From Candidatus Altimarinota bacterium (lineage in GTDB: Bacteria; Patescibacteriota; Gracilibacteria; BD1-5; UBA6164), in contig JAQUZB010000003.1 in assembly GCA_028691535.1 (NCBI GenBank), positions 1 through 64,000 of the forward strand: 64,000 nt of DNA, in the 5' to 3' direction. Both the position numbers and the translations under genes were made by a program. Below are positions 1-12,460 of this stretch, piece after piece. The notes under the pieces are model-generated. The model was not told where the DNA came from. It did not search any database and saw nothing but the letters and a program-made list of their open reading frames with translations. Numbering within the stretch: position 1 is the stretch's first letter; each line of letters starts with the position of its first letter.

Positions 1-444
1 TGGTGGAGCTAATGGGATTTGAACCCATGTCTCGGAAGGCCAAGGAAACACATCTACTATCATAGTTTATTTTGATATTCTTTTATATGGAAAATAAACA
101 AAAAATATAAAAGAAAATTTTGTCTATCGGTACTTATAGGTGCAAGACAAAATCACAAGAAGGTCCTATAAGACTTGAATGTGTAATCTATAAAATTCTT
201 CAAGTGAAAGATTATAGATTTTGTAGCAGGCCAATCAGCACTCATTCCTAAGAAAGGCTACTGTTATTGCAATTTATTATGCAACAACGAAAGCTGGAGT
301 TAAAGCATTTTTAAATGCAGTTAAACCACCTTGAATTCTTGTTTTAGCAATTATGCTTGTTTGCGTTGATTATGGAAGTCACAAACACCTCCCAGATAGC
401 ATATAACCCCGACGATTCTCCCGATAGAAACCATAAATAGCCCC
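1..444 (-). ncRNA. ssrA: tmRNA (transfer-messenger RNA)
   Basis: Rescues stalled ribosomes and tags the nascent protein for degradation. On the minus strand the 5' end GGGGCTA pairs over seven positions with TAGCTCC just before the 3' ACCA. The T arm reads GGGTTCAAATCCC. A resume codon and an open frame ending TAATAA sit in the middle, with hairpin-rich pseudoknot sequence around them. The 3' CCA falls exactly on base 1, so the gene appears complete. Rescue matters in a genome where UGA is sense. The RNA class is clear; the 5' end is inferred from acceptor pairing. Confidence 0.93.
277..348 (-). other. tmRNA tag reading frame
   Basis: The frame from GCT at 348 to the double stop TAATAA gives a 23-residue tag that begins AKTRIQGG and ends LTPAFVVA, a hydrophobic end as expected for a protease tag. 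The alternative GCA AAC frame 11 bases upstream stops after six codons and is less likely. Both tag glycines are GGT, not UGA. The exact resume codon is inferred from similarity to the ATAGTC-GCA context of E. coli tmRNA. Confidence 0.6.
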
Positions 445-452
445 GTAATTTT

Positions 453-479
453 ATTATATTTGAAAAAGATAATTTTCAA
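453..479 (-). promoter_or_regulatory. tmRNA promoter
   Basis: Reading the minus strand, TTGAAA is followed after 15 bases by TATAAT, eight bases before the tmRNA 5' end. The spacer is short but the -10 box is perfect and correctly placed. Confidence 0.6.
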
Positions 480-490
480 ATATAAAAATA

Positions 491-514
491 AAAAATCTGC
501 TTAAGCAGATTTTT
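491..514 (-). terminator. Hairpin terminator overlapping a stop codon
   Basis: A perfect inverted repeat (AAAAATCTGCTT / AAGCAGATTTTT) ends in a T run on the minus strand. The last codons and TAA of the 501-869 gene form part of the stem. Confidence 0.8.
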
Positions 515-869
515 TTAAATTATTTAATATAAGACTAACTTGTACTTCAGTTCATTCTGTAAATAAAACCTTAGCTTCTGGTTTAAGTAATTGAAGTGTC
601 TCAAAACATATATTTATTGATTCTTGTGACAATATAAAACAATCTTTTCAAATACATTGTTCTTGTGTCAAATTAGTTCAATCAATATTTTTTATAGAAG
701 TATCCATTACTCAGTTTCTAACAAGCCAAACAATAAAATCTTGTACATCTTTTATAGTCTCAAAAGGTTTATTAAAAAAAACATTTCTAGTATCTAAACT
801 TGCATGCATCAATGTAGTAGTTGGAAATTTTAAAATATTAGTTGATGAACTTAATCTTTCTTTTGTCAT
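501..869 (-). CDS. Hypothetical protein, 122 aa
   Basis: Unrecognised. The frame runs from ATG at 869 to TAA inside the terminator hairpin and needs four in-frame TGA codons read as Gly. The protein starts MTKERLSSSTNILKFP, has no clear signal or membrane segment, and carries two Cys in TQEQCIGKDC. It is the last gene before the tmRNA on this strand and lies 30 bases after the next small gene, so the two may be co-transcribed. Real gene very likely, given a clean frame and its own terminator; function unknown. Confidence 0.7.
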
Positions 870-899
870 ATATTATTAATTATAGATTAAAAAATTTAA

Positions 900-1304
900 T
901 TATTTAATTATACTTTCAATAGAAACTCTAGTAGGTTCCATTGCATTTCTTACATCTGAATGTATACCATGATTATTTTCTACAATTCATTTTAAATGTT
1001 CATATATTTTTATAAAGCTGTTATGACTATATCAAGGTTCAATCATATCATCTACAAATAAATTATATATGTATTCTCAAATTTTTTCTACATCATCATC
1101 AGATAATCATTTAGATAAAGTAGCTAATAAACTTAAATTAAATCATTTTTCAGCTCATTTTTCACATCTAATATCATGTAAAAGATCCCGATAAATAATT
1201 TTTAGCTCTTCTTTTAAAAGTTCTATTTGAGTTTTTTCTCAAGTTGTGTTTTCTCTATTTATTTTACGTCTTTCTTCCCTTCTTAAACAAAAAATTTCTG
1301 GCAT
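900..1304 (-). CDS. Hypothetical protein, 134 aa
   Basis: Unrecognised, charged and mostly helical, starting MPEIFCLRREERRKINREN, with several UGA glycines. It has no membrane segment. It lies 74 bases after uvrB, from which it is separated by a hairpin, and 30 bases before the next small gene on the same strand. Context gives no functional clue. Confidence 0.7.
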
Positions 1305-1326
1305 ATTATTTTACTTAGATTTAAAA

Positions 1327-1359
1327 ACAACTTGATTATAAATTAAATAATCAAGTTGT
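1327..1359 (-). terminator. uvrB terminator hairpin
   Basis: Twelve-base arms ACAACTTGATTA / TAATCAAGTTGT with a nine-base loop, followed by TTTTT on the minus strand, just after the uvrB stop. Confidence 0.75.
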
Positions 1360-1378
1360 CAATATTATTTTAATATTT

Positions 1379-3541
1379 TTATTTTCTCTTGGCTTTTTTC
1401 ATATCCAAAATCATATCTCTTATTTCTGCAGCTTTTTCGTATTCCATATTTGCAGCAGCTATATCCATTTCAAGTTCTAGTTTCGCCAATTCCCTTTCTG
1501 CAGATTTCCTATCAAGTGTACTGTAATCTCTTTTTGTTTTGTTTGATTTAAGTCACATATCTTTTATTTCACTAAAAACAGTCGTTGCTCTTATACCATT
1601 TTTTTCATTATATGTTGCTTGTAAGTTTCTTCTATAATAAGTTAAGTTTATAGCTTTTCTCATAGCTTGTGAAACTATTAATCCATCAGTATTACAAAAT
1701 TTACCTGCATCCAAGATAAAAAGTCAGTCTTCATCTTTTTGTAAAATCTTATCTCATGCTTTTTCTTTTACTATTGCATCTTTTCAATCAAATTCAAACT
1801 TTTTTAATTGTTCAGAGTACATATAAACCTTACCATTTTCATTTCTTGCAGCTCTTCATATAATTTGAATAAGTGAAGATTCACTCCTAAGAAATCATTG
1901 TTTATCAGCATCAAGTATACAAATCTTACTTACTTCTGGTAAATCAAGTCATTCTCTAAGTAAGTTTACTCAAACTATTACATCTATTTTTCATTCTCTT
2001 AGTTCTTTTAGAGTTTCAAGTCTTTCTAGTGTTTCAATTTCAGAGTGAAGATATTTTACTTTTACTCAGTTTCCAAGTAAATAATCAGTTAGTTCTTCAC
2101 TTGATCTTTTTGTAATTGTAGTAATTAAAAGTCTTTCATTTTTTTCTACTACTTCAGAAATATGAGTCATAATATCATCAACCATAAATTCCATTGGTCT
2201 AAGTATGATTTCTGGATCTAAAAGTCCTGTTGGCCTCATCATTTGTGGAACTATTCTATTTGTTTCACTTGCTGTCCAAACTCAATCTTTTATTGGATCA
2301 AAATTGTAAAATATTTCTGGATTATCACTACTTTTTTCTATATCAAATTTACCTGGTGTTGCAGAAACAGAAACTACATTTACCATTTTTGCTTCAAATT
2401 CATCAAATTTTAAAGGTCTATTATCCATCGCACTTGGCAATCTAAAACCATTTTCTACTAGATTTACTTTTCTAGCTCTATCACCTGCATGCATTCATCC
2501 AATTTGGCTAAAAGTCATATGTGATTCATCAACCAAAGTCAGATAATCTTTTCAAAAATAATCCATAAGAGTTGCTGGTGGTGCTCATAATTCTCTACCA
2601 TCTAGATATCTAGAATAATTTTCTATACCATTTACATAACCTACTTCTTGCATCATTTCTAAATCGTATTCTACCTTTGTTTTTAGTCTTTCGAACTTTA
2701 CAACATCTCCTATTTCTTGAAAATATTTAAGTCTATCATCAAGTTCTTCTTTTATATTTGGTATGATTTTTTCTATTGTATCTTTTGTTGTAACTGTATG
2801 CTTTGCTGGAAATATAGTCACTTCTTTGTGGTATTCATATATTTCTCAAGTCAGATAATTTCTACTTGTGATTTGACTTACTTCTTCTCACCAAAACTCA
2901 ATTGTAAAAACTGTTTCACTACTTGCTGGATAGATTTCAAGCACATCTCACATAACCAAGAAATTACCTGGTTTAAAATCGCTTGCAGCTCTTCTATACT
3001 GCATACTTACTAACTTTTTAAGTAAGTCTTCAATTACATACTCTTCTCAAACTCTTATATCAAAAACTTGTTCTGTATAAAGTGCTATATCTCAAATACC
3101 GTATATACAAGATACTGAAGCTACGATTACTACATCTTTTCTAGTTAGTAAATCTTGAGTTGCAGCATGACGAAGTCTATCTATTTCCGCATTGATTGTT
3201 GCTTCTTTTTCTATATATGTATCTGTTTTTGAAACATATGCTTCCGGTTGATAATAATCATAATACGAAACAAAATAATGCACTGCATTATCTGGAAAAA
3301 ACTCTTTAAATTCTTGAGCTAATTGTGCCGCAAGAGTTTTATTATGAGCTATAATCAAAGTTGGTTTATTTATTTTTTCTATTACATTTGCCATAGTAAA
3401 TGTTTTACCACTTCAAGTAACTCACCAAAGTGTTTGAAATTTATGGCCTTTATCTATAAAATCACATATCTGTGTTATGGCATTTTTCTGATCTGGACTC
3501 GGTTTATATTTTGATTGTAAGTTAAATAATTTATCACTCAT
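1379..3541 (-). CDS. uvrB: UvrABC excinuclease subunit B
   Basis: DNA-damage recognition helicase of nucleotide excision repair; it takes damaged DNA from UvrA and recruits UvrC. The 720-residue frame shows Walker A GVTGSGKT at residues 40-47, in which two glycines are UGA. The beta-hairpin region [20 protein letters not shown] comes next, followed by the helicase motif [23 protein letters not shown]-terminal UVR motif ([10 protein letters not shown], then KKAKRK) ends it. Length matches the family. Start ATG at 3541 lies beside a divergent gene. No uvrA or uvrC is in the window. Confidence 0.97.
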
Positions 3542-3711
3542 TTTTTTTCTTTTTTTAGGACTTTAAACAATAGTTTTAAGTATATTTATAAATTATAAAA
3601 ATACAAAAAATATTGATGTAATGATATATTTTTTATAAAAAGCATTTAAATATTTTTACATAAAGGAAAAATATGTTAAAATAAAATAAATAATATAAAT
3701 TAAAAAAGTTT

Positions 3712-4557
3712 ATGACAAGAAGTTTTAAAAATTTTTTATGAAAAGTATTTATATCAACATCAATAGTTGTTATAATTTTTTCTATCTGAAATGACATAAT
3801 TTATGTATTTAATACTAATTCTGAAGTTCCAGAATTAAATGCAGCACAAGAAAATAGTGATGTATATAAAAATACTCAAATTAACAGTTTATGAAAAACT
3901 TGAGTTGCTATTACAACAAATGTTTGAATTAAATACAAACAAAGAACAGAAATTCCTGCTACTATTTATAGTGACGTTTTTTCTGTAAATCAATTATTAC
4001 AAGATAATTCAGCTTGAAGTAGTGAATTAATTGCATCAAATATGCAAATTACTGAAGAATATCAAAATGTATTAAAAACAGATATAAAATGACTTTTAGC
4101 AAATTCTAAAAATAAAGCTGAAATTTTGGATGCTATAATTGAACAATTAGAATTTAGATATGAAAAATCAGTTAAACAAATAACATCATTAAATGAGCAA
4201 AAAAATATTTTTAATAATGAGATGTTAAAAGCAGAAGCAAATATAGAAACTCTAAAAATAAAGATAAACACTGATTTTAAAAACAAAGATTCAGTCGCAA
4301 GTAAAGAAAATATAGATAATTACTTAATAGAAAAAAATACTTATTATCATGCAAGAACATATATAATTTATATAAATAAATTTTTGATTGATTATAGTTA
4401 TTTGAATGATTATAATAAAAAATTACTTGATACTCTTATAAATAATAAAGATGCTCTTGTAAAAGAAGCTTATGTTGTTATTCCTGATACTTGAACTACT
4501 CTACTAAGAGATTTTGATTTATTGTATGAAGAAGCTGATTTCAAAGCTACAAAATAA
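3712..4557 (+). CDS. Membrane-anchored coiled-coil protein, unknown
   Basis: A 281-residue protein with one hydrophobic N-terminal segment (about residues 11-30, VFISTSIVVIIFSI) and a long polar, helical remainder rich in Glu, Lys and Asn (about residues 120-240), consistent with a coiled coil outside the membrane. Glycines in the N-terminal third are almost all UGA. Transcribed away from uvrB. I recognise no family; it is not convincingly LemA. Ends at a strong bidirectional terminator. Confidence 0.75.
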
Positions 4558-4587
4558 AAAAATATGTGATTAATCACATATTTTTTT
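4556..4587. terminator. Bidirectional terminator between convergent genes
   Basis: Perfect 16-base inverted repeat centred at 4571/4572 with A runs on the left and T runs on the right. It overlaps the stop codons of both flanking genes. Confidence 0.85.
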
Positions 4588-5656
4588 ATACACTTATAAA
4601 TGGAGAAAATACAAGTCTATTATTTTTGTTTTTTACAAAATCATCACTTAAAAAATCTAAGTTTAATTCGCTTCTATATCATGAATTTCATCTTTGAATC
4701 ATATTGTAACCAACGGTTTTAACCTTGTAATGTATATCATATCTATTACAAGTTCTAGGACATATTTCATCAATTGCATACATTCATCTTGCTGGATTTT
4801 CTATAGCACTAGTATCACAAAGTCTTCATGTAAAAATAATTGCCCAAGGATAGTATAAATCAACTCATATTTCTCAAAATCTAGAATTATCAAATAATTC
4901 TTCTCTTTTTTCCATATAATCAAGAGCAACTCTATCAATATTGTATTTACTTAAAAAATTTCTATAAACATCTAAACTAACTTCACTACTATTATAAAAC
5001 TTCATTTGCCATTTTACAATCTCAGCTCTTTGAGCTAATTTTTCTTGTTCTGATTTATTTTTTATAAGTTCTCAAGCAGGATGAGCTTCATATCAAAAAG
5101 TATCAATTAATGGAGTTTTTAGAATCTTGTGAATTATTCTACCAAAAATAGGTTTTAAGTTTGTATATTTTTTATTTAATAATCTTAAAACTCAAAAATC
5201 ATTTACAACAACTTCAATAGGATTTTTTATCTTTAATTCGTTTAAATATGCAAGTCCTTCTTCAAGTCTTTCAAGCATCAGGTCTCAAACATAAGGAGTT
5301 ACAAGTGTAAAACTTCTTACTTTATGCGGAGGAAAATTTTTGTTAAAAATTTGAAATTTTTCAATTGCATCAGTGATTTCTTTTTTTGTTGGAACAAGAA
5401 ATTCACAATTATCACTTCCATAATAAATACCTCATATTTTATTGAAAGCATCTACTCAAAATCTCTTTTTTATTTCTCTAATTCACATAAAATTTACTTC
5501 GTATTGTGGAGAAATTGTCTCAGCTAATTCTCACGGAAAATTACTCATAAAAAATGATGCAAGTTCTCTATCAGCCTTACCTTGTGATAATAATTTATCA
5601 TTATTTAATAAATCAAAATACTCTAAATTAGTTCAAATATGTATAAAAATTTCCAT
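4586..5656 (-). CDS. U32-peptidase / UbiV-like protein
   Basis: 356 residues. Features resembling the U32 family are the segment VVNDFGVLRLL in the middle and a C-terminal cysteine cluster, RLCDTSA ... DEICPRTCNRYD, that could bind an Fe-S cluster (C-x18-C-x3-C) together with an earlier Cys (SDNC). U32 proteins such as UbiU/UbiV, TrhP and RlhA act in hydroxylation or RNA modification. The start lies 9 bases after the stop of the small acidic gene, so the two form an operon. Family assignment is from remembered motifs, not alignment; substrate unknown. Confidence 0.5.
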
Positions 5657-5665
5657 TATTTTTTA

Positions 5666-6037
5666 TTAATAAACAAAATCTACTCTTATTTTTTTATTTC
5701 AAAATCTTTCTGAAAGTTCAGCTTCTCTTATAGAAACAACTTCTTCAAAATCCTTAAATCTATCCATTATTTCATCAAAATCAATTTCTTCTCATTCAAA
5801 AGTTGCAAGTTCATAAATACCTTCTTCATAAGCCAAATTTATAATTTCTACCTTATCTTCACTAGATATAGAAATATCAAAGTTTTTCAATTCTCCCAAT
5901 TTTTCTTTAAGCATATCTACAATTTCAGAACTAGTTTTTAATTCTGTTTCTCAATATACAAAAACTATTTTATCACCATTTTTAGATAAACTTTCTACAA
6001 AATCAAAATCTAAGTTTATTTTTTTATTACCAGTCAT
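5666..6037 (-). CDS. Small acidic hypothetical protein, 123 aa
   Basis: Starts MTGNKKINLDFDFVESL, rich in Glu and Asp, without membrane segments. Three in-frame TGA codons are required. First gene of a two-gene unit with the U32-like protein, so it could be a partner of it, but I recognise no domain. Confidence 0.7.
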
Positions 6038-6112
6038 AGTAAAATTTCATGAAAATATGTTCATATAGTTGTTTTAAAATTTAATGATTTTATTATAATA
6101 ATAATAAAATAA

Positions 6113-6152
6113 ATATCAAAAAATACTGATTAAAATCAGTATTTTTTGATAT
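6113..6152 (-). terminator. Terminator of the yvcK-pgi-galU run
   Basis: Eighteen-base perfect arms around a TAAA loop, directly abutting the stop codon at 6153. Confidence 0.85.
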
Positions 6153-7346
6153 TTACAAAATAATTTTTTTCAATGCATCAACCAATTTCTTTTGAGAATG
6201 TTTATAAAAACTTTCACTCGATAATAAATTACTTTCTATAATTTCTATTTTTCTTCTAATTAATTCATCTTTTTCTCATCTTGAAAGAAATAAATAATCT
6301 CATCATTTAACTGATATATCATTTTTAAATTCTTTCAAATCTGAATCAGATAATTCAAGTTTTTTATTATTTATAACAAAATAATTTATTCTTTTTCACA
6401 AAAATCTTTCTATCTTATTTACAAAATCAAGTTGAGTCAATCCAGTTGTTTCTCATCACTTATTAGTTGAATTTCATATATAAATAATTTTTGCATTAGA
6501 CTCTTTTATTGATTCTTTTACTCAACCTATAATAAAGTTTGAAATAATTGATGTAAATAAATCACCTGGTCAAATAACTATAAAATCAGCATTAATAATA
6601 GCATTATGAACATCGCTATTATGAGTTGCTCAAAGCGAACAATCCATAAGTTCTAAATCTGCAATTCCTGAATTATAATTCGCTACATTTGAAATCCTAT
6701 CTTGACTTTCAATTACTTCTCAATTTCATAAAATAGCTCTAATATAAGCTTTTTTTGTAGTAACTGGAATAACTTTTCAACTTACTTCCAAAAGCTTGTG
6801 CATAAAATCAATCATCTTATCATAATCTCAAAAATTATAATACAGATTTGCCATCAAAATATTTCATAATTTATGTCATTTTATACTATTTTTCAAAGAT
6901 AATTTAAATTTAAAATAAGTATCAAATTTTGATTTTAAAAAACTATATAGATTTCATCTATCAAAAACAAATTCTTCTAAATCAGATTTGAAAACTCCAG
7001 CTCTTCAAAAAAACAATAATTCTTTATTTGCTTGTTTAAATAATTCTAAAATATTAAAATGTGCGATTTTTTCCTCATTTAAAAAAACATATTCAAAAAT
7101 AAGTTTAAAATAATCTCTATATTGAGAATTAGACAAAGAAAAAAGACATCTTCTTAAGTCTCATGGTGGAGGAAGATGAAATCATAATTCATCATTAAAT
7201 GACTTCATAAGTTCTCAAGTTGTTCTTCAATCATCACTCATAGAAACAACAGAAGATATATTTATCTCATCTTTAAAATTCAAAAATAATCAATCAAGTA
7301 AGTTTGATTGTCAATTTCATCCTCAAATTGTAGTTATATTTTTCAT
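6153..7346 (-). CDS. yvcK: YvcK/CofD-like gluconeogenesis factor
   Basis: 397 residues of the YvcK family (CofD-like fold), which binds UDP-sugars and controls carbon flow into cell-wall precursors in Gram-positive bacteria. The N-terminus shows TIGGGNGQSNLL, a nucleotide-binding glycine loop mixing UGA and GGA. Next come VVSMSDDGRTTGEL and the LPPPGDLRRCLFSLS block typical of the family. It is followed by pgi and galU on the same strand, so the cluster joins a regulator with the enzymes supplying UDP-sugar, which supports the call. Confidence 0.88.
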
Positions 7347-7355
7347 ACTTTAATA

Positions 7356-8639
7356 TTAATTAATTTTTCCATTTAGAAGATCTATTTTTCAAAATTGTTC
7401 TTCTAGTCTTTGTTTTGTTATATTTTTTCAAATTTCAACTCCTGGCTGATTAAATGCATTGATTTTATAAAATTCTCATAAAATAGCAGTTTGAAATTCA
7501 TATAAGAAAAACAATTCTCCTATAACTTCTTCACATAATCTATCTAATGTAATTGTATAATTTAACTTATCATAATTTGTAATTGAAGTTTGAGTTCAAA
7601 ACATTTCTGTATGCATTAAATCTTCAAATTTTAAGTTATATAAATTTGAAATTTTTAAATCATTTTCAAATTTTTCAAGCTCTATAAAAACTAAAAGTTT
7701 ATCATTTGGTCATTCATAATAAAGTTGTAATTGTGAATGTTGATCAGTTACTCAAATAGCATCTACAACAGTAACTCACATATCTTTTTTTCACAAACTT
7801 TCTCAAATTAATTGCTTACACCATTGTCAAAAATATGAAAAATTAGAAATATATGGAAATATAACATTTATATTTTTTCATAATTCTGAATATGTATGAT
7901 ATTGAATTATTGCTGTTAATAATGCAGGATTTTTTTTAAAATCTGTTTCAAAAAAACTTGTTTTAAGATTAGTAATTCATTTTAAAAGTTTTTCTATATC
8001 TATTCAAATAAAAGCAAGTGGTAAAAGTCATACATTTGTAAAAACTGAAAATCTACCTCACACATTTTCAGGAATATCAAAAACTTCAAGTCATTTTTTT
8101 AAACAATCATTTTTAAAACTAGAATTTTCTCAAGCAATTACAACAAAATGTTTTTTATAATCAAGATTTTTTTCTTCTACTTTTTCTTTAAAAAATTGAA
8201 ATTGAGAAATTGTTTCAAGAGTTCAACCTGATTTTGAAATAATTATAAAAAGTGTTCTTGAATAATCAATTACTTCTATTAATTGAGATATTTCAATTGG
8301 ATCAACATTATCAAGTATATATAGTTTAGGAAAATTATTTCTTTTTTCTTTTGATAATTCGTTATAAAATTTTCATTTTAAAGCTGTCATAATAGCTCTA
8401 GTTCAAAGTGCACTTCATCAAATTCATAAAACAACAATACTATCAAAATTATCTTTATTTTTTGCTACAAAAGTGTTTATTTTTTCTATATCATGGTTTA
8501 TATCTAAATCTATAAATCATAACTCGTTATTATCATATTTTTTAATTAGTCATTTTATGGCTTCATTTGAAATATCTTTATATTTTGATTCTAATAATTC
8601 AGCTGAAAAAGACAGATTATTTGTATTTATTTTTATCAT
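7356..8639 (-). CDS. pgi: Glucose-6-phosphate isomerase
   Basis: Interconverts glucose 6-phosphate and fructose 6-phosphate. The 427-residue length fits the short bacterial form. Visible are the phosphate-binding stretch IGGSALGTRA near residue 80 and the SIS-type segment IIISKSGGTLETISQF, with their glycines written partly as UGA. It lies 9 bases downstream of yvcK's ATG side and 4 bases from galU's stop, so these genes are almost certainly one operon. Confident from motifs. Confidence 0.92.
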
Positions 8640-8643
8640 AATA

Positions 8644-9513
8644 TTATTTTAAATCTAAACTTTTTAAAAATTCTTTTAAATCATCTTTTACTTCATCATT
8701 TTTAAGTCAATAAGAAATAGTTGCCTTTAAAAATCAAATCTTACTTCAAGTATCATGCCGAGTTCATTTTACTCTAACTCAATATACATCTTTTTCCTTT
8801 CTCATAGCTTCAAATGCATCTATAAGTCTAATTTCTCAATCACTATGAAGTGACTCTGATTTTTCTAAATAATCAAAAATATCTGGAGTTAAAACATATT
8901 TTCAAATGTTACCATTTCTAGATTTTGTAAGTTCTGCTTTTGGTTTTTCTAAAAATCTATCTACCTTAAAAATTTCATCATTTGAAGATGATTCAAGGAT
9001 TCAATAATTTCACATTCTTTCTTCTGGAACACTAAAAGAACATATAACTGAAGAGTTTGTTTTTTCATAAGCATCTACCAATTGTTTAGCTGCTGAAACT
9101 TCATTATCTATAAGGTCATCTCAAAATAAAACTAAGAAAGGTTCATCTCAAATAAGATTTTTAGTTCTAAGTATAGCATCTCAATCTCATCTTGGATATG
9201 GTTGTCTTACATAAACAATATTTGCCATAGTATTTAATCACTTAACAGTTTTTAAATAATCAAATTTTCATGATCTATCTAGTCTTTCTTCAAGTTCAAA
9301 ATTTGAATCAAAATGGTCTTCAATTGCTCTCTTACTTCTTCAAGTAACAATTATGATATCTGTACAACCAGCAGAAATTGCTTCTTCTACTAGCATTTGC
9401 ATAACTGGTTTATCTATAATTGGAAACATCTCTTTTGGTAGCGCTTTTGTTGCTGGTAAAAATCTTGTTCACATTCAAGCCGCTGGGATAACACATTTTT
9501 TTACTTTTTGCAT
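8644..9513 (-). CDS. galU: UTP-glucose-1-phosphate uridylyltransferase
   Basis: Makes UDP-glucose for envelope glycans. The 289-residue protein opens with the nucleotidyltransferase signature [22 protein letters not shown], two of its glycines being UGA. It continues with [26 protein letters not shown], as in GalU. Operon with pgi and yvcK downstream. With pgi it could link a glycolytic pool to cell-surface sugars. Confidence 0.94.
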
Positions 9514-9533
9514 AAATTATTTTATTATAAAGT

Positions 9534-9818
9534 TTAAAATATTGTTTTCAAAACTACATCTATATCTTTGTTTTTTATTCATCAAATACAAGTCATAACT
9601 TCATCGTCTCAAAGTGGGAAACCAGGTTCTCATCTAAAACTTTTTTCTACATTTTCACTTCCAGATTCTATATTACACATACAAGCTCAACAAATACCAG
9701 TATGACAAGCATAAGTTATATCAATTCATTCATCTTGTAATTGTTTAAGAAGTGTTTTATTTACATCAGATTCTATAGTTTTAATTATTTCTCAAGCACT
9801 ATTTTTAATGGTAATCAT
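9534..9818 (-). CDS. 2Fe-2S ferredoxin
   Basis: A 94-residue plant-type ferredoxin. Cysteines follow the pattern ACHTGICGACMC (C-x4-C-x2-C) with the fourth in VMTCIGG, as needed for a 2Fe-2S cluster. Electron carrier; the partner is unknown. It starts one base after the metG stop and lies 20 bases before galU, so it is probably co-transcribed with both. The sufS gene at 58341-59534 could supply sulfur for the cluster. Confidence 0.85.
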
Positions 9819-9819
9819 A

Positions 9820-11412
<1,593 letters not shown>

Positions 11413-11480
11413 TTTTATTTCTATTTAAATATCTAAGTAAATCTTGTTTTGATTTTACATAAAAATATTTTTTAGTAAAG

Positions 11481-11510
11481 AAAAAAGATTAAGCTTAGTT
11501 AATCTTTTTT
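11481..11510 (-). terminator. Terminator of the K+ channel gene
   Basis: Twelve-base arms AAAAAAGATTAA / TTAATCTTTTTT, starting at the stop codon at 11510. Confidence 0.8.
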
Positions 11511-12370
11511 TATTCTATATGATTTGGATGATTATTATGAAATTCTTTTCAACACTTCATACAATAATTTGCCTCTTTTGGACTCTTAGTTCTACATCTA
11601 TTACAAGATAAAATTCTACGGTTATTTTTTAAATTTAATTGATTATTATATGTTTCCATAAAAACCATAATTGTAACAGCTGAAATAAGTCATCAAAGCA
11701 ATGGTCATAAAAAAACTAATATACTTCAAAACAATTTTCATAGAGTTGTAATAGGATAAATATCTCAATATCAAACTGTTGCAGTAGTTACAATTCCCCA
11801 CCGAAGAGATTCAGGTATAGAAGTAAAATCAGTTCACAAAACTCTACTTTCAGCAAAATAAACAAAAAATGAGCCTAAGAATAATATGATAAAATAAAGA
11901 GTAAAAACAGCTATATATTCATCTTTATAATCATTTAATGATTTTATAAAACTAGAAGTTAATGGTATTCTTTTCATCAATCTTAATATTCTCAGAACTC
12001 TAAGTATTCTTAAAACTTTTAAATAATTTCATGTAATTACAAATCATATAAAAAATGGTATAAATGATAATAAGTCTATTATTCTCATTGGATTTACTAA
12101 AAAATTTGTTTTATTTCTTGCTCTTCTAAAGCGATAAAAATATTCAATTGCAAAAATTGAAGAAATAATCGCATCAAATATAAAAAAATATTTAAAATAA
12201 GTAACTGAATTATCTCATATACTTTCCAACATCAATATAAATGGAAATATGATTACAATGGCTAAAATAAAATTATCTAAAAAAACACCTACCTTAGATT
12301 TAGGATCATCCAATATATTTTCGTATTTTTTAGAATCATAGTTTAAAGAAGCAAAATATTTTTTAAACAT
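11510..12370 (-). CDS. Voltage-gated K+ channel with C-terminal zinc ribbon
   Basis: 286 residues with six predicted membrane segments. The fourth carries spaced arginines (YLKVLRILRVLRILRLMKR), a voltage-sensor S4. The pore reads TTATVGYGDIYP, the K+ selectivity filter, and both filter glycines are UGA. After S6 the tail carries CNRCRTKSPKEANYCMKCGKEF, two CxxC pairs forming a likely zinc ribbon. Membrane ion transport is secure; the role of the zinc ribbon, possibly assembly or gating, is inference. Confidence 0.9.
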
Positions 12371-12436
12371 ATTTTTTAGTAATTTTTTATTATTTATTAA
12401 GTAATATTATATCAAATATAGCTGAAATAAGCAAAT

Positions 12437-12460
12437 AAAAAAGAAGTTTACTTCTTTTTT
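12437..12460 (-). terminator. Terminator of the Ste24-like gene
   Basis: AAAAAAGAAGT and ACTTCTTTTTT arms with a two-base loop. The right arm encodes the final Lys codons and the stop. Confidence 0.75.

Noticed and set aside
1379-3541. uvrB and most other genes looking like pseudogenes with many TGA stops
   Set aside because: Every TGA falls at a glycine position in a conserved family and the frame is otherwise intact, so it is recoding, not decay.
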